DNA of 64,000 bases from Austwickia chelonae NBRC 105200 (GCF_000298175.1 NZ_BAGZ01000005.1:248001-312000); one strand, 5' to 3'; counted from the stretch's first letter, positions 18,701 through 29,892 are shown. Made by a program: numbers and translations. Notes: generated by a model not told the origin, from the sequence alone.

Positions 18701-19064
18701 TCGTAAGGCCGCAGGGCCTTGGTCGCCAAACTCGACGCGCAGGATCGGCCGAGTGGCGCACCGGCCCTCACTCATCGGCCGACCGTGTCATTTCTCGAGG
18801 TCAGATAGCGGTTCTGCAACCAAAGGGCGCTTCCGGGTGCACGGCTGGCCGCATTTGCGCCCCCGGGTCCGGGATGAGCACGCGGACGCCGGTCGCCCCA
18901 ACGGCGCTGGCAGGAAGCGTCGCACTCCGGGAGGAACCTGCATCGAAGAAAAATTCAGACGCGCCCCGGCCCGGCGTGTCGCTCCACCGGGTCGATCCTG
19001 GTCACATGTTGAGCATCTCTCAGGTCACTTGGACAACCGACCAGAAACATGACAAAACAGACAT
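18701..19064. other. intergenic region between nrdR promoter and lipoprotein gene
   Basis: About 360 bp without a convincing gene. No tRNA, known riboswitch or clear hairpin was seen. The final 60 bp are A-rich (gacaaaacagacat) and probably hold the promoter of the divergent lipoprotein gene. No clear Shine-Dalgarno precedes the chosen ATG. Confidence 0.5.
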
Positions 19065-19739
19065 ATGCGATCTGCTGTGACCTCCCAGGGTGCCTCACCC
19101 ACTCCGGGCCGAGTTGCGGAGCGGACCCCGAGGAGGCCGCGGACGAAGACCTGCTGCACTCGAGCCCTCCCCGCCTGGGCCGCCGGCATCGTTCTGTGCC
19201 TAGCGCTCACCGCCTGCACCGGTGAGCCCCCAGCCATCCGCCGGACCTCGAACAGGCCCGCCCCCGTGAGCTCGACCACGGAGAGCTACGACGTGCTCGC
19301 CGCCCTACCCACCGGCGCCAAGGAGGAGAATCAGCGGGGATCCGAAGAATTCGCACGGTACTTCTTCCTCTCGGTGAGCAGGGCACTGGAAAATCCCGCC
19401 CCCGGGCAGCTCCCACGTCTCTGTCTACCCGGTGTCAAGAGCTGCCTCCGGTTCGACGAGGACATCGCAACACTCGCAAAAGCAGAACAACATGTGTCCG
19501 GCCCGGAACTCGATGTCCTCAGTACCGAATGCGTCCTCTACAAGAGCAAAACACAGGTGAATACCCAAGTCGTGGTGAAGGTCAGATTCGGCGCAACACA
19601 GAAAGTCGACCGGAACGGTAGAACGATCGGCCAATGGAGCACCCCCGGGACTCGCCAATACCTGACATATCTGCAATGGACAGAAGAAAGCTGGCGGGTC
19701 GAGTCGATCAAGATCCTTCCCGGTGCGAGCGAGTCATGA
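19065..19739 (+). CDS. secreted lipoprotein, DUF6318-like, function unknown
   Basis: A protein of up to 224 residues. A hydrophobic stretch (LPAWAAGIVLCLALTAC) ends in a lipobox with Cys near residue 51, so the true start may be later than the ATG used here. The mature part contains EEFARYFFLSVSRALENPAPGQLPRLCLPGVKSC, which resembles the DUF6318 lipoproteins of Micrococcales, with two Cys that could form a disulfide. The C-terminus (YLQWTEESWRVESIKIL) is typical of small secreted sensor-like or assembly-like domains. It overlaps the next gene by 4 nt, so the two are likely made together at the cell surface. Confidence 0.6.
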   Translation: MRSAVTSQGASPTPGRVAERTPRRPRTKTCCTRALPAWAAGIVLCLALTACTGEPPAIRRTSNRPAPVSSTTESYDVLAALPTGAKEENQRGSEEFARYFFLSVSRALENPAPGQLPRLCLPGVKSCLRFDEDIATLAKAEQHVSGPELDVLSTECVLYKSKTQVNTQVVVKVRFGATQKVDRNGRTIGQWSTPGTRQYLTYLQWTEESWRVESIKILPGASES

Positions 19740-20623
19740 AAACGGGAACAGCACTGTTCACGGCCCTCCTGATCTGCCTACCTTTCGCCGCACACGCCGC
19801 CGATGGCTCCGGCAGCGAACACTTCGACGGCACCGTCGACCGCGATGGAGCCGTGGTCAACGGATCTGGAGGACACGCCCCTGGCCGGGCCGCCACACCG
19901 AGAAATCGGACCGCGCCCGGAACCGAGATGCCTGCAGAATGGTCCCCGCCTGTCGAATACCGTGACGTGCCGAGCTGTCCGGAGAACTCCCCCTCCAACC
20001 CGGAAGTCGTCTTCTGCCTCGGTGCTATCGAACCCTGCGCCAAACGGAAGAACGGCCGGGGTTACCTCTCCCGGGTCTACATGAGGAGACAGGGAGAGAA
20101 CAGCTGGAGCTACCTCGGCGCCACATGCGCACCGGAGGAGATCACCGGCGAAGCACCACGGAAAGAACTCACTGTCGCAGACATCCAACGTGTCTTCACA
20201 CATCTTTCTTTTGCCACCCCCGTGCCCTCAATGCAGCCGGTGGACAATCAGAGTCTCATCAACCTCCCGGTCTATTTCCAGATGTCATGGCCTCCAGAAG
20301 GTCATCAACCAGGGAGCACCCATTCAGCAGATCTCCTGGGTCATCGGATCGACATCGCGGTGACTCTCCAACAGATCGAATACATCTTCGGGGACGGGCA
20401 ATCCAGCGGGCCGACCCGCTCGGTCGGCGGCCCGTACCCCACGGGTGACATCCGTCATGCCTATCGCACCGCAGGCATCTACAGCCCTTCGGTGACCGTT
20501 GCTCTCGGCGCTAACTACCGGGTCGACGGCGGGCCGTGGGCGACGCTGCCCGGGATCTCCTCCAGGAACACGTCCTTCCCGCAACTCACCGTGCACACTG
20601 CGAGCAACCGGCTGCGCAGCTGA
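19736..20623 (+). CDS. secreted protein with PKD-like segment, function unknown
   Basis: A 295-residue protein with a cleavable signal peptide (KTGTALFTALLICLPFAAHAAD, cleavage after AHA). The central part has several Cys (SCPENS, FCLGAIEPCAKR, ATCAPEE) that may form disulfides. The C-terminal part, IEYIFGDGQSSGPTRSVGGPYPTGDIRHAYRTAGIYSPSVTV, looks like a PKD-type beta sandwich (FGDG...HxY...G.Y.V.V). The ATG overlaps the stop of the lipoprotein gene (ATGA). Similar lipoprotein/PKD pairs occur in Micrococcales, but no function is known to me. Confidence 0.6.
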   Translation: MKTGTALFTALLICLPFAAHAADGSGSEHFDGTVDRDGAVVNGSGGHAPGRAATPRNRTAPGTEMPAEWSPPVEYRDVPSCPENSPSNPEVVFCLGAIEPCAKRKNGRGYLSRVYMRRQGENSWSYLGATCAPEEITGEAPRKELTVADIQRVFTHLSFATPVPSMQPVDNQSLINLPVYFQMSWPPEGHQPGSTHSADLLGHRIDIAVTLQQIEYIFGDGQSSGPTRSVGGPYPTGDIRHAYRTAGIYSPSVTVALGANYRVDGGPWATLPGISSRNTSFPQLTVHTASNRLRS

Positions 20624-20664
20624 CCTGAACCACCGGATAGTTCTCTGGACATACACCAGTAACA

Positions 20665-20680
20665 TGTTCCGCTGGGAACA
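20665..20680. promoter_or_regulatory. inverted repeat TGTTCC-N4-GGAACA upstream of lexA
   Basis: A perfect 6-bp inverted repeat with a 4-bp spacer lies 110 bp before the lexA start. It has the half-sites of a classical actinobacterial SOS box (GAAC N4 GTTC) but in the reverse arrangement. No canonical SOS box was found in this intergenic region. Confidence 0.4.
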
Positions 20681-20790
20681 CCGGTGCGGCACCGGGCGTG
20701 GAGGACATGCTCCCGAGGCCTCCTCCCTGAGGAGACCGGGTCGTCCCAGCGCCAGATGATCCGATGACGATGACGCCGAGGGAGAAGGTC

Positions 20791-21510
20791 ATGGCACCGA
20801 TCCGTCGCACACCGCAGGTCAGATGCACGATCGAACTCACCACGCGGCAGAAGGACATCCTCGAGGTCATCCGTTCCTCTGTCCACCAGCGCGGATATCC
20901 GCCCAGCCTTCGCGAGATCGGTGAGGCAGTCGGGCTGACGAGCCCCAGCAGCGTCGCCCACCAACTCTCCACCCTGGAACGCAAGGGATATCTGAAACGG
21001 GACCAGAACCGTCCTCGCGCGGTCGAAGTCGTCGATGTCGCGCCCTCCTCCTTGCCCCGTAGGCCAACCAGGTCCCCGGTACGAGGACCCGGATCGCCGT
21101 GCGAGGCCATCGCGCCCTCTCCGGGAGGCTGTCCGAAACCCGCCTACGTCCCCCTGCTGGAAGGCATCACCGAGTGCCCGTCCACCGCGTCCGAACAGGA
21201 ACCACGGGATGTTTTTCCTCTACCCAGACAGGTGGTGGGAGATGGTGAGCTCTTCCTCCTCCAGGTCGACGGCGACTCCATGGTCGACGCCGCCATCTGT
21301 GACGGCGACTGGGTGGTGGTCCGGCGACAGCCGTCGGCGGAGAACGGGGACGTTGTGGCTGCGCTGATGGAGGGAAAGACCACCGTGAAGACCTTCCGGC
21401 GGCGTGACGGGCATATCTGGCTGCTCCCCCACAACGACCTCCACGCCCCGATCCTCGCCGATGACACAGTGATCCTGGGACGGGTCACCGCTGTTCTGCG
21501 CCGCATCTGA
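20791..21510 (+). CDS. lexA: LexA-family repressor with altered self-cleavage site
   Basis: A 239-residue SOS repressor homologue. The N-terminal winged helix is canonical (LTTRQKDILEVIRSS, YPPSLREIGEAVGLTSPSSVAHQL). The C-terminal S24 peptidase fold keeps the catalytic Ser163 (GDSM) and Lys200 (TVKTF). The cleavage loop, normally VPLVGRIAAGGPI, reads VPLLEGITECPST, so the scissile Ala-Gly pair is Glu128-Cys129. The interdomain linker is long and Pro/Arg-rich (about 81-117). I chose ATG 20791 because GGGAGAAGG precedes it; ATG 20764 would add nine residues. The gene presumably represses SOS genes but may not respond to RecA by self-cleavage. Confidence 0.9.
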   Translation: MAPIRRTPQVRCTIELTTRQKDILEVIRSSVHQRGYPPSLREIGEAVGLTSPSSVAHQLSTLERKGYLKRDQNRPRAVEVVDVAPSSLPRRPTRSPVRGPGSPCEAIAPSPGGCPKPAYVPLLEGITECPSTASEQEPRDVFPLPRQVVGDGELFLLQVDGDSMVDAAICDGDWVVVRRQPSAENGDVVAALMEGKTTVKTFRRRDGHIWLLPHNDLHAPILADDTVILGRVTAVLRRI

Positions 21511-21579
21511 ATCCCACTACGCGAAGGCGCACCCGACCGAGCCACTCACCGACCAGGTCACCGATGATCCTCCATGCTC

Positions 21580-21598
21580 GATAACGCTGAGTTATCCT
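21580..21598 (+). promoter_or_regulatory. palindromic operator overlapping the -10 of the LysR gene
   Basis: GATAAC-GCTGA-GTTATC (21580-21596) is a perfect 6-bp inverted repeat. It overlaps a TATCCT -10 element (21593-21598) placed 6 nt before the ATG, with no Shine-Dalgarno. This suggests leaderless transcription and autorepression by the LysR protein. Confidence 0.55.
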
Positions 21599-21604
21599 CT
21601 TGAC

Positions 21605-22543
21605 ATGATCGATGCTGCCGGCTTACGGGTGATGAAAGCAATCGCCGACGAAGGTAGCTTCACCGCCGCCGCAACAGCGCTGGGATACTCCCAACCTGCC
21701 ATCTCCCAGATGGTTCGTCGGCTCGAACAACGCACCGGGACGGTGCTGGTCGAACGGGTCGGTCGCAGCGTCCGACTCACCGAAGCCGGACGGGTACTCT
21801 CCCGGCACGCGGTCGGTGTCCTGGCCGCACTCGAATCAGCCGAAGAAGAGGTTGCCGCAATCGCCGGTCTCCGGGCAGGTCGGGTCCGACTCATGGCCTT
21901 CCCTTCAAGCTCGGCCACTCTGGTCCCTCAAGCCCTTGCCCTCGTCCGAGAGCGTTATCCCGACGTCCACGTCCGGTTCGCCGAGGCAGAACCTCCCGAG
22001 TCCTTGGCCGCGTTACGTGCCGGTGACTGCGATATCGCCGTAGCCTTCACCTACGAAGGGACCGATCTGGGGCGAGGCGAAGAGGACCTGGAGCTCTTCA
22101 AGACCGAAGTTCTCCTGGAGGACGAGGTACGCCTTGTCGTGCCCACCGGGCATCCTCTGGCCGAAGAACCTGTTGCGCATATCGCCCAACTGACCGAGGA
22201 CACCTGGATCGCAGGATGCCCCCGTTGCCGAGGACACCTGGTCCAAGTCTGCGCGACAGCCGGTTTCACTCCCGAAGTCAGTTTCGAGACTGACGATTAC
22301 GTCGCTGTTCTCGGATTCGTGGCCGCTGGGCTGGGAGTCGCGCTCATCCCCGACCTGATCCTGCGCAGCGCCTCCAATCCCGGCGTACACATCCTGCCGA
22401 TCGACCCGCCCTCCAGGCGAACCGTGATGGCGGTCACCACTCCGGACCTCACACGGGTGCCCGCGGTCCAGGCCACCATCCAGGCTCTGTCGGACAGTGC
22501 CTCCCGACTTCTGCGCATGGCACCTCTGTCCATGCCTGTCTGA
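21605..22543 (+). CDS. LysR-family transcriptional regulator
   Basis: A 312-residue regulator. The N-terminal winged helix (residues 1-60) reads LRVMKAIADEGSFTAAATALGYSQPAISQMVRRLEQRTGTVLVERVGR, and a periplasmic-binding-protein-like effector domain follows from about residue 88. The effector is unknown; a CPRC pair near residue 200 is unusual and could be redox or metal sensitive. It has no obvious target next to it: upstream is lexA and downstream is the convergent comEC gene. A palindrome over its own promoter indicates autoregulation. Confidence 0.88.
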   Translation: MIDAAGLRVMKAIADEGSFTAAATALGYSQPAISQMVRRLEQRTGTVLVERVGRSVRLTEAGRVLSRHAVGVLAALESAEEEVAAIAGLRAGRVRLMAFPSSSATLVPQALALVRERYPDVHVRFAEAEPPESLAALRAGDCDIAVAFTYEGTDLGRGEEDLELFKTEVLLEDEVRLVVPTGHPLAEEPVAHIAQLTEDTWIAGCPRCRGHLVQVCATAGFTPEVSFETDDYVAVLGFVAAGLGVALIPDLILRSASNPGVHILPIDPPSRRTVMAVTTPDLTRVPAVQATIQALSDSASRLLRMAPLSMPV

Positions 22544-22558
22544 TCCCTCTGTCCCTGG

Positions 22559-24904
22559 TCACGCCCCGGGCCGCATCACCGCGAGTTCGTCCTCCACGAC
22601 GCAGAACAGAATGTCACCGCCCTGATCTGTCCGATAGACCGGCGCGCCCACCCTGGCCAGGGTCGACATCAACGACGGCGCCGGATGCCCGAAGGTATTA
22701 CGGGCTCCCACGGAGATCACAAAAGATCGAGGCGCCAGTTTCTCCAGCAACTCCGGATCGTGATTCGCCGAACCGTGATGGGCCACCTTCACCACATCGA
22801 CAGGGTCGCCCACTCCCTCTCTGCTCAGCCTGCGTCGTAGCTCTGTCCCCGCCTCCCGCTCGACATCGGCCAGGAGCAACAACCTCAGTCGGTCCACCCG
22901 GACGTCCAACACCACCGAGTTGTTGTTCGTGACCGAACCGGATGCCAAGGGCACCGCAGGCAATCGGACCTGCGCCTGAGCTCTGCTCCACGTCAGCTGT
23001 TCGTCAGGTGCAAGACGACGCAGAGGTAGCCCTCGTCCTGCGGCCAGCCCGGAGATCCGACGGAACTCTGCTTCAGGCTCATCGACCACACCCAACAGGA
23101 GTTCACCAACCTCCCGGTCCCTGAGCACCTGGTCGATACTTCCGCTGTGGTCCCGATCCAGATGAGTCAGGACGACTGCGTCCAGACGCTCGACCCTCAG
23201 TCCCGTGAGGCAGTCCCCCACTCTGCTGTCCACCGGACCCGTGTCGACCAGGACCGCGGAGCCCTCCCCCGAACGAATGACCAGGGCATCCCCCTGGCCC
23301 ACGTCACAGGCGACGAAGGACCACTGCGGATGAGGCCACGGCCCCATCCGGGCTGGGAACACCGCAGCCACCACCAGGACCAGCACGCCGACCACGATCG
23401 ATGGACGTCGCGTCCCGAACTCTCGGAGCCAGGGCAGCATCGCGATACCGGCCACGGTCAATCCGCCCAGGAGCAGCGCACCGCCGACACCTCCCGGCCA
23501 GGGGATCGAAGCGAAAGGCACCCGCGCGCATCTGTGAGCCACTTCGGCGATGCCCAGAACCGGAATCGCAGCTGCCCACGCAACCACCGAACCGACCCCG
23601 ACGTGGAAAGAGGATAGAACTGCCGCCGCCACACCCAGAACAGTGGCTGGGGCCACCAGAGGAGCAGCCACGATATTGGCGACGACTCCGATCATGCTGA
23701 TCGAACCGGACAACAGGACGATCAACGGTGCACAGGCCAGGTGAGCAGCAACCGGAATGGCCACCATCTCACCGAGAAAAGCCAGACGGTCGGGCAACCG
23801 GCGGGCGATCGCCCTGCTCCACGGCCCTGCGAAGACGAGCAGACCGGCTGTTGCCGTCACACTCAACGCGAAACCATATGACCTGGCCAACCACGGATCG
23901 ATCAGCAGGAGCAGCACCATCGCGGCTCCCAGAGCAGGCAGGCCTCCGCCTTTCCGGGAGGTCTGCACCCCCATCAGGCCGACAGCACCCATGACGGCAG
24001 CTCGGATCACACTGGGCTCAGGGCGGGCCATCACCACGAATCCGGCCAGGAGCAGCGCAGCGACCGCAGGCCTGAACCGTCGAGGAAGACGGCAGCCTCG
24101 GGCCAGAGCCAGCGCAGCGGCAAGCACGATGGCCACATTCGACCCGCTCACCGCAGAGAGATGAGTCATCCCGGTGACCTTCATGTCAGCGATCAGGCGT
24201 TCCGAGGCCTGGCCGGTGTCACCGATCACCAACCCGGGAAGGAGCCCCGGCGCATCCCCGGGAAGAGCTGCGGCCGCGGAACGCAGCGAAGAACGGACGT
24301 GTTCAGCCAGGTCGGCGATAACGCCCGGGGCATCCAACACCTCTGCCGTTCCTTGCGCAGTGACCAGTGCGACGACGTCCTGGCCGGGCTCGGCAGGTGC
24401 CAGACGCCCGGTGAAACGCACTTTTTCCTGCCATCGACGCTCGGCCCACGGGGTGGAGCCGATCACCAGGACGGTGGCATTCACCTGACGTCGCGTCCCC
24501 CTGCCCTCCACCTGGTCGACCTGAACGCGGGCCGACCACCGCGCCGGGCCGTCGTCACCCGACTGGTTCGTCCGACGCGGGTCGGTGACCAAGGCGCCCT
24601 GAAGCGTGACCACAGCTTTTTGACCGGCCAGGTCGGCCAACCCTCCGCTCTCCCTGACAATGCTTCCCGCAGCTCCGGCCGACAGCAGCACAGCGGTGAC
24701 GACCGCTGCCGCAGTGACCGGGGCCGTCCATCTTCCGCCGCTGCGCCACCACCAGGTTGCTGCGCCCAGGCATGCCGCAGCTCCGGCGCTTGCGCAGACC
24801 GTGATCGGGCGATGGGGCAGCATGACGACCAGTGATACCCATCCGGCGACGGCCGGTACCACCAGCCTCATATCGAGCACGCCCTGTGCAGGTGTGGAGG
24901 ACAT
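22559..24904 (-). CDS. comEC: DNA uptake channel ComEC/Rec2
   Basis: A 781-residue membrane protein. The N-terminal part has transmembrane helices and an extracellular OB-like region. The competence core follows (TGMTHLSAVSGSNVAIVLAAALALA with many helices), then a C-terminal metallo-beta-lactamase-like domain (VACDVGQGDALVI, TPV-type THLDRDHSG, AHHGSANHDPELL). It should carry single-stranded DNA across the membrane during natural transformation. The start ATG lies 1 nt after the comEA stop; ATG at 24871 is an alternative. Full-length and intact, with the MBL metal ligands present. Confidence 0.93.
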   Translation of the reverse strand: MSSTPAQGVLDMRLVVPAVAGWVSLVVMLPHRPITVCASAGAAACLGAATWWWRSGGRWTAPVTAAAVVTAVLLSAGAAGSIVRESGGLADLAGQKAVVTLQGALVTDPRRTNQSGDDGPARWSARVQVDQVEGRGTRRQVNATVLVIGSTPWAERRWQEKVRFTGRLAPAEPGQDVVALVTAQGTAEVLDAPGVIADLAEHVRSSLRSAAAALPGDAPGLLPGLVIGDTGQASERLIADMKVTGMTHLSAVSGSNVAIVLAAALALARGCRLPRRFRPAVAALLLAGFVVMARPEPSVIRAAVMGAVGLMGVQTSRKGGGLPALGAAMVLLLLIDPWLARSYGFALSVTATAGLLVFAGPWSRAIARRLPDRLAFLGEMVAIPVAAHLACAPLIVLLSGSISMIGVVANIVAAPLVAPATVLGVAAAVLSSFHVGVGSVVAWAAAIPVLGIAEVAHRCARVPFASIPWPGGVGGALLLGGLTVAGIAMLPWLREFGTRRPSIVVGVLVLVVAAVFPARMGPWPHPQWSFVACDVGQGDALVIRSGEGSAVLVDTGPVDSRVGDCLTGLRVERLDAVVLTHLDRDHSGSIDQVLRDREVGELLLGVVDEPEAEFRRISGLAAGRGLPLRRLAPDEQLTWSRAQAQVRLPAVPLASGSVTNNNSVVLDVRVDRLRLLLLADVEREAGTELRRRLSREGVGDPVDVVKVAHHGSANHDPELLEKLAPRSFVISVGARNTFGHPAPSLMSTLARVGAPVYRTDQGGDILFCVVEDELAVMRPGA

Positions 24905-24905
24905 C

Positions 24906-25853
24906 TCAGAGAGTGACGAGCGGAGTGATCTGATCGAGCAGCTTCGGTCCGATGCCGGGAACCTCCTGCAGTTCCTTCATGGACGTGAACCGACCGTGAG
25001 CCTGGCGCCATTCCACGATGCGCCGAGCAGTCACCGGGCCCACTCCGGGCAGTGCGTCCAGAGCTGCGGCATCAGCGGAGTTCACATTGACCTTGCCTGC
25101 GGGCTGGGAAGAGAGCTTCCCTCCTGGAGCATTTCCGGCCGGAGCAGGGGGAACAGCTTCACCTTGAGCAGGTACGACCAGTTGCTCTCCGTCGGTAACG
25201 ACCCGGGCCAGATTCACCTGACGGGTATCTGCCTGGGCGGTCAGTCCACCGGATGCGGCGATCACTTCTTCAACCCTGGAGCCTGATGTCGTCCGGATCA
25301 CCCCGGGGCGTTTCACCTGACCGACGATGTGGACGACCACCGTCGCTGCCGACGAACGTCCTTGGCTCGGAGTCGGATCCGCTGCATTCGATCTGGGCTG
25401 CCCACTCGGCCCAGGGGTTGGCTGTTGTCGGGAGTCACCGCTCCTGTTCGATGATCCCACCGGCGTCGGCGCCGAGGAGGACGAGGCCATGAACACCCGC
25501 ACCCCCATCACCACGGCCACAAGAAGACCGATGACGACCAACCCCCACACCGCACCCCACGCCGGTCTGACCCGACAATTCCGCAGCATGGGCGGAAGTG
25601 TCAGCAGACGCTCGTGATCCCGGGTGCGCGGACCTGGTCGGGTTCTGTCCGGACCTGGCACGTCCGGATCATCAGAAGGCAGACTCTCGGAGTCGCTCCT
25701 GGGGAGGAGGACCGTTTCCACCGCGGCATCGGTCTGGGCCGGCCTGGACCGCCTGACCAGGGCTAGGACACGATCTGTGGGCGGCGGGGCAGGAGAGGTC
25801 GAACGCATGCCGTCAGGCTGCCAAGAAGAACTGCCTCCGGAGCGCTTCCGCAT
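24906..25853 (-). CDS. comEA: competence protein ComEA (DNA receptor)
   Basis: A 315-residue protein: a long cytosolic Pro/Arg/Asp-rich N-terminus (about 95 residues), one transmembrane helix (WGAVWGLVVIGLLVAVVMGV), a Ser/Pro linker, an SLBB domain (VVVHIVGQVKRPGVIR) and a C-terminal helix-hairpin-helix pair (VNVNSADAAALDALPGVGPVTARRIVEWR). It binds double-stranded DNA outside the membrane and passes it to ComEC. The N-terminal extension is longer than usual; ATG at 25808 is an alternative start. Operon with comEC. Confidence 0.9.
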   Translation of the reverse strand: MRKRSGGSSSWQPDGMRSTSPAPPPTDRVLALVRRSRPAQTDAAVETVLLPRSDSESLPSDDPDVPGPDRTRPGPRTRDHERLLTLPPMLRNCRVRPAWGAVWGLVVIGLLVAVVMGVRVFMASSSSAPTPVGSSNRSGDSRQQPTPGPSGQPRSNAADPTPSQGRSSAATVVVHIVGQVKRPGVIRTTSGSRVEEVIAASGGLTAQADTRQVNLARVVTDGEQLVVPAQGEAVPPAPAGNAPGGKLSSQPAGKVNVNSADAAALDALPGVGPVTARRIVEWRQAHGRFTSMKELQEVPGIGPKLLDQITPLVTL

Positions 25854-26011
25854 CTCTGCTGGGGATCGATAGGCCGTTCCCTAGAAGGTTGTGGACATCG
25901 CACCGCCGAGGTAGAGGAACGGACTGGCGGTCGGCCTGCTTACCGTGCTGCTTGCTACGGCAAGCAGACCGACATGTCCGTGAGGGCGGTGATTCGACCC
26001 GTGCAGGTCGG

Positions 26012-28951
<2,940 letters not shown>

Positions 28952-29033
28952 CGCTCTTCGTCCTCGCTCGCTCGTGCGGATGCGTGCGACACCTCATGTC
29001 GCCACCGACGCCGGGTACGACCTTCTGACATGG

Positions 29034-29055
29034 AAAAAGCCCCCTCCCAGGAGGC
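29034..29055 (-). terminator. attenuator terminator in leuS leader
   Basis: On the minus strand GCCTCC pairs with GGGGGC (one G-U) around loop TGGGA, followed directly by TTTTT. This is one of very few T-tailed terminators in the window and lies about 80 nt before the leuS start, within the leader rather than after a gene. Confidence 0.8.
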
Positions 29056-29057
29056 CG

Positions 29058-29089
29058 GCCGCGTCGAGACCCGGGCAAGTCGACGCGGC
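29058..29089 (-). promoter_or_regulatory. attenuator hairpin 1 (pause/anti-antiterminator)
   Basis: A perfect 10-bp stem, GCCGCGTCGA/TCGACGCGGC with a 12-nt loop, begins at the last base of the leader-peptide stop codon. A ribosome stalled on the Leu codons would cover its 5' arm, changing the downstream fold. Confidence 0.75.
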
Positions 29090-29115
29090 TACCTAAGGAG
29101 CAGCAGGCTACGCAT
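29089..29115 (-). CDS. leuS leader peptide MRSLLLLR
   Basis: An eight-residue ORF with four consecutive leucine codons (CTG CTG CTC CTT) immediately before the stop and a stable hairpin. A -10 element TAGCCT (29122-29127) ends 6 nt before its ATG and there is no Shine-Dalgarno, so it is probably translated from a leaderless transcript. The arrangement leader peptide, hairpin, T-tailed terminator, leuS is that of ribosome-mediated attenuation. Confidence 0.75.
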   Translation of the reverse strand: MRSLLLLR

Positions 29116-29169
29116 GCACCCAGGCTAGCGCAGTCGTCCTGGGGCAGACACGCGCCTTTCCCCCTGTGG

Positions 29170-29808
29170 TCACGTCAAAGTCCCCATGACGATGCATACC
29201 TGCGCGAGCTGGTAGGTCATGATGATCACCGCACCGGCGTACGGTCGAGGCGCATCGAACCGGTCCAACGCCAGAACGGTGTCGGACACCACGAAGAGCA
29301 CTCCCCCGATCAAGGTCAGCGGCTGACCCGTGGCTCCGGCGGCGATCGCCATCACCGACAGGATCGAACCGTAACCGAGAGTGGCATAGGACATCATCGA
29401 ACCGTTCTGCTGGCTGGCCCCACTGCGCACCCGCATCAACGAGAGAACCGCGAACGGTGAGATTAACAAGGCGCTCAACAGCGCACTCATCGGGTGCAAC
29501 CAGGAGACGGCGAAGGCCATCACGTAGCACAGATGTCCCATCAAGAAAGCCGACAATCCGGCGAGAAAGGCTGTGCTGTTCTTCCTCAGCAGGAAAGCAT
29601 CGCCGACGAGCCCGCAGATCAGACCCACCAACAGCGCCCTGCCGTGAAGGCTCTCGGAAGCACCCATGCTCGCCGTGAGCGCGACGAGGAGCATCAAGGT
29701 TCCGATTTTCGTCGGCCGGTAGACGATCTGAATGCCCTTCGCTGCGGAATACCAACAGGCGAGAGCAGACACCGCGGTGAAGGAACCGATGAGGTAAGTG
29801 GTGCTCAT
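29170..29808 (-). CDS. lysoplasmalogenase (YhhN/TMEM86 family)
   Basis: A 212-residue membrane protein with about eight hydrophobic helices. Family motifs are YRPTKIGTL, GLICGLVGDAFLL, FLMGHLCYVMAF and FVVSDTVLAL. Characterised members hydrolyse the vinyl-ether bond of lysoplasmalogens; in aerobic actinobacteria the physiological role is unclear. It lies between rpsT and the leuS leader on the same strand, separated from both by terminators or promoters. Confidence 0.8.
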   Translation of the reverse strand: MSTTYLIGSFTAVSALACWYSAAKGIQIVYRPTKIGTLMLLVALTASMGASESLHGRALLVGLICGLVGDAFLLRKNSTAFLAGLSAFLMGHLCYVMAFAVSWLHPMSALLSALLISPFAVLSLMRVRSGASQQNGSMMSYATLGYGSILSVMAIAAGATGQPLTLIGGVLFVVSDTVLALDRFDAPRPYAGAVIIMTYQLAQVCIVMGTLT

Positions 29809-29892
29809 GATGGCCAGGACTCTACCGTCCCGTCAGGATCCGGCTCGCTTCCCTATCGACGAGGGTTCTTGGCGCGTCGGGCAGGACACGCA

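Noticed and set aside
18521-18760. Cobalamin riboswitch upstream of the B12-dependent reductase operon
   Set aside because: No B12-box-like conserved core could be found; NrdR and DnaA boxes explain the region better.
28952-29160. T-box leader for leuS
   Set aside because: The T-box sequence that pairs with the tRNA acceptor end is absent; the Leu-codon ORF and terminator indicate ribosome-mediated attenuation instead.
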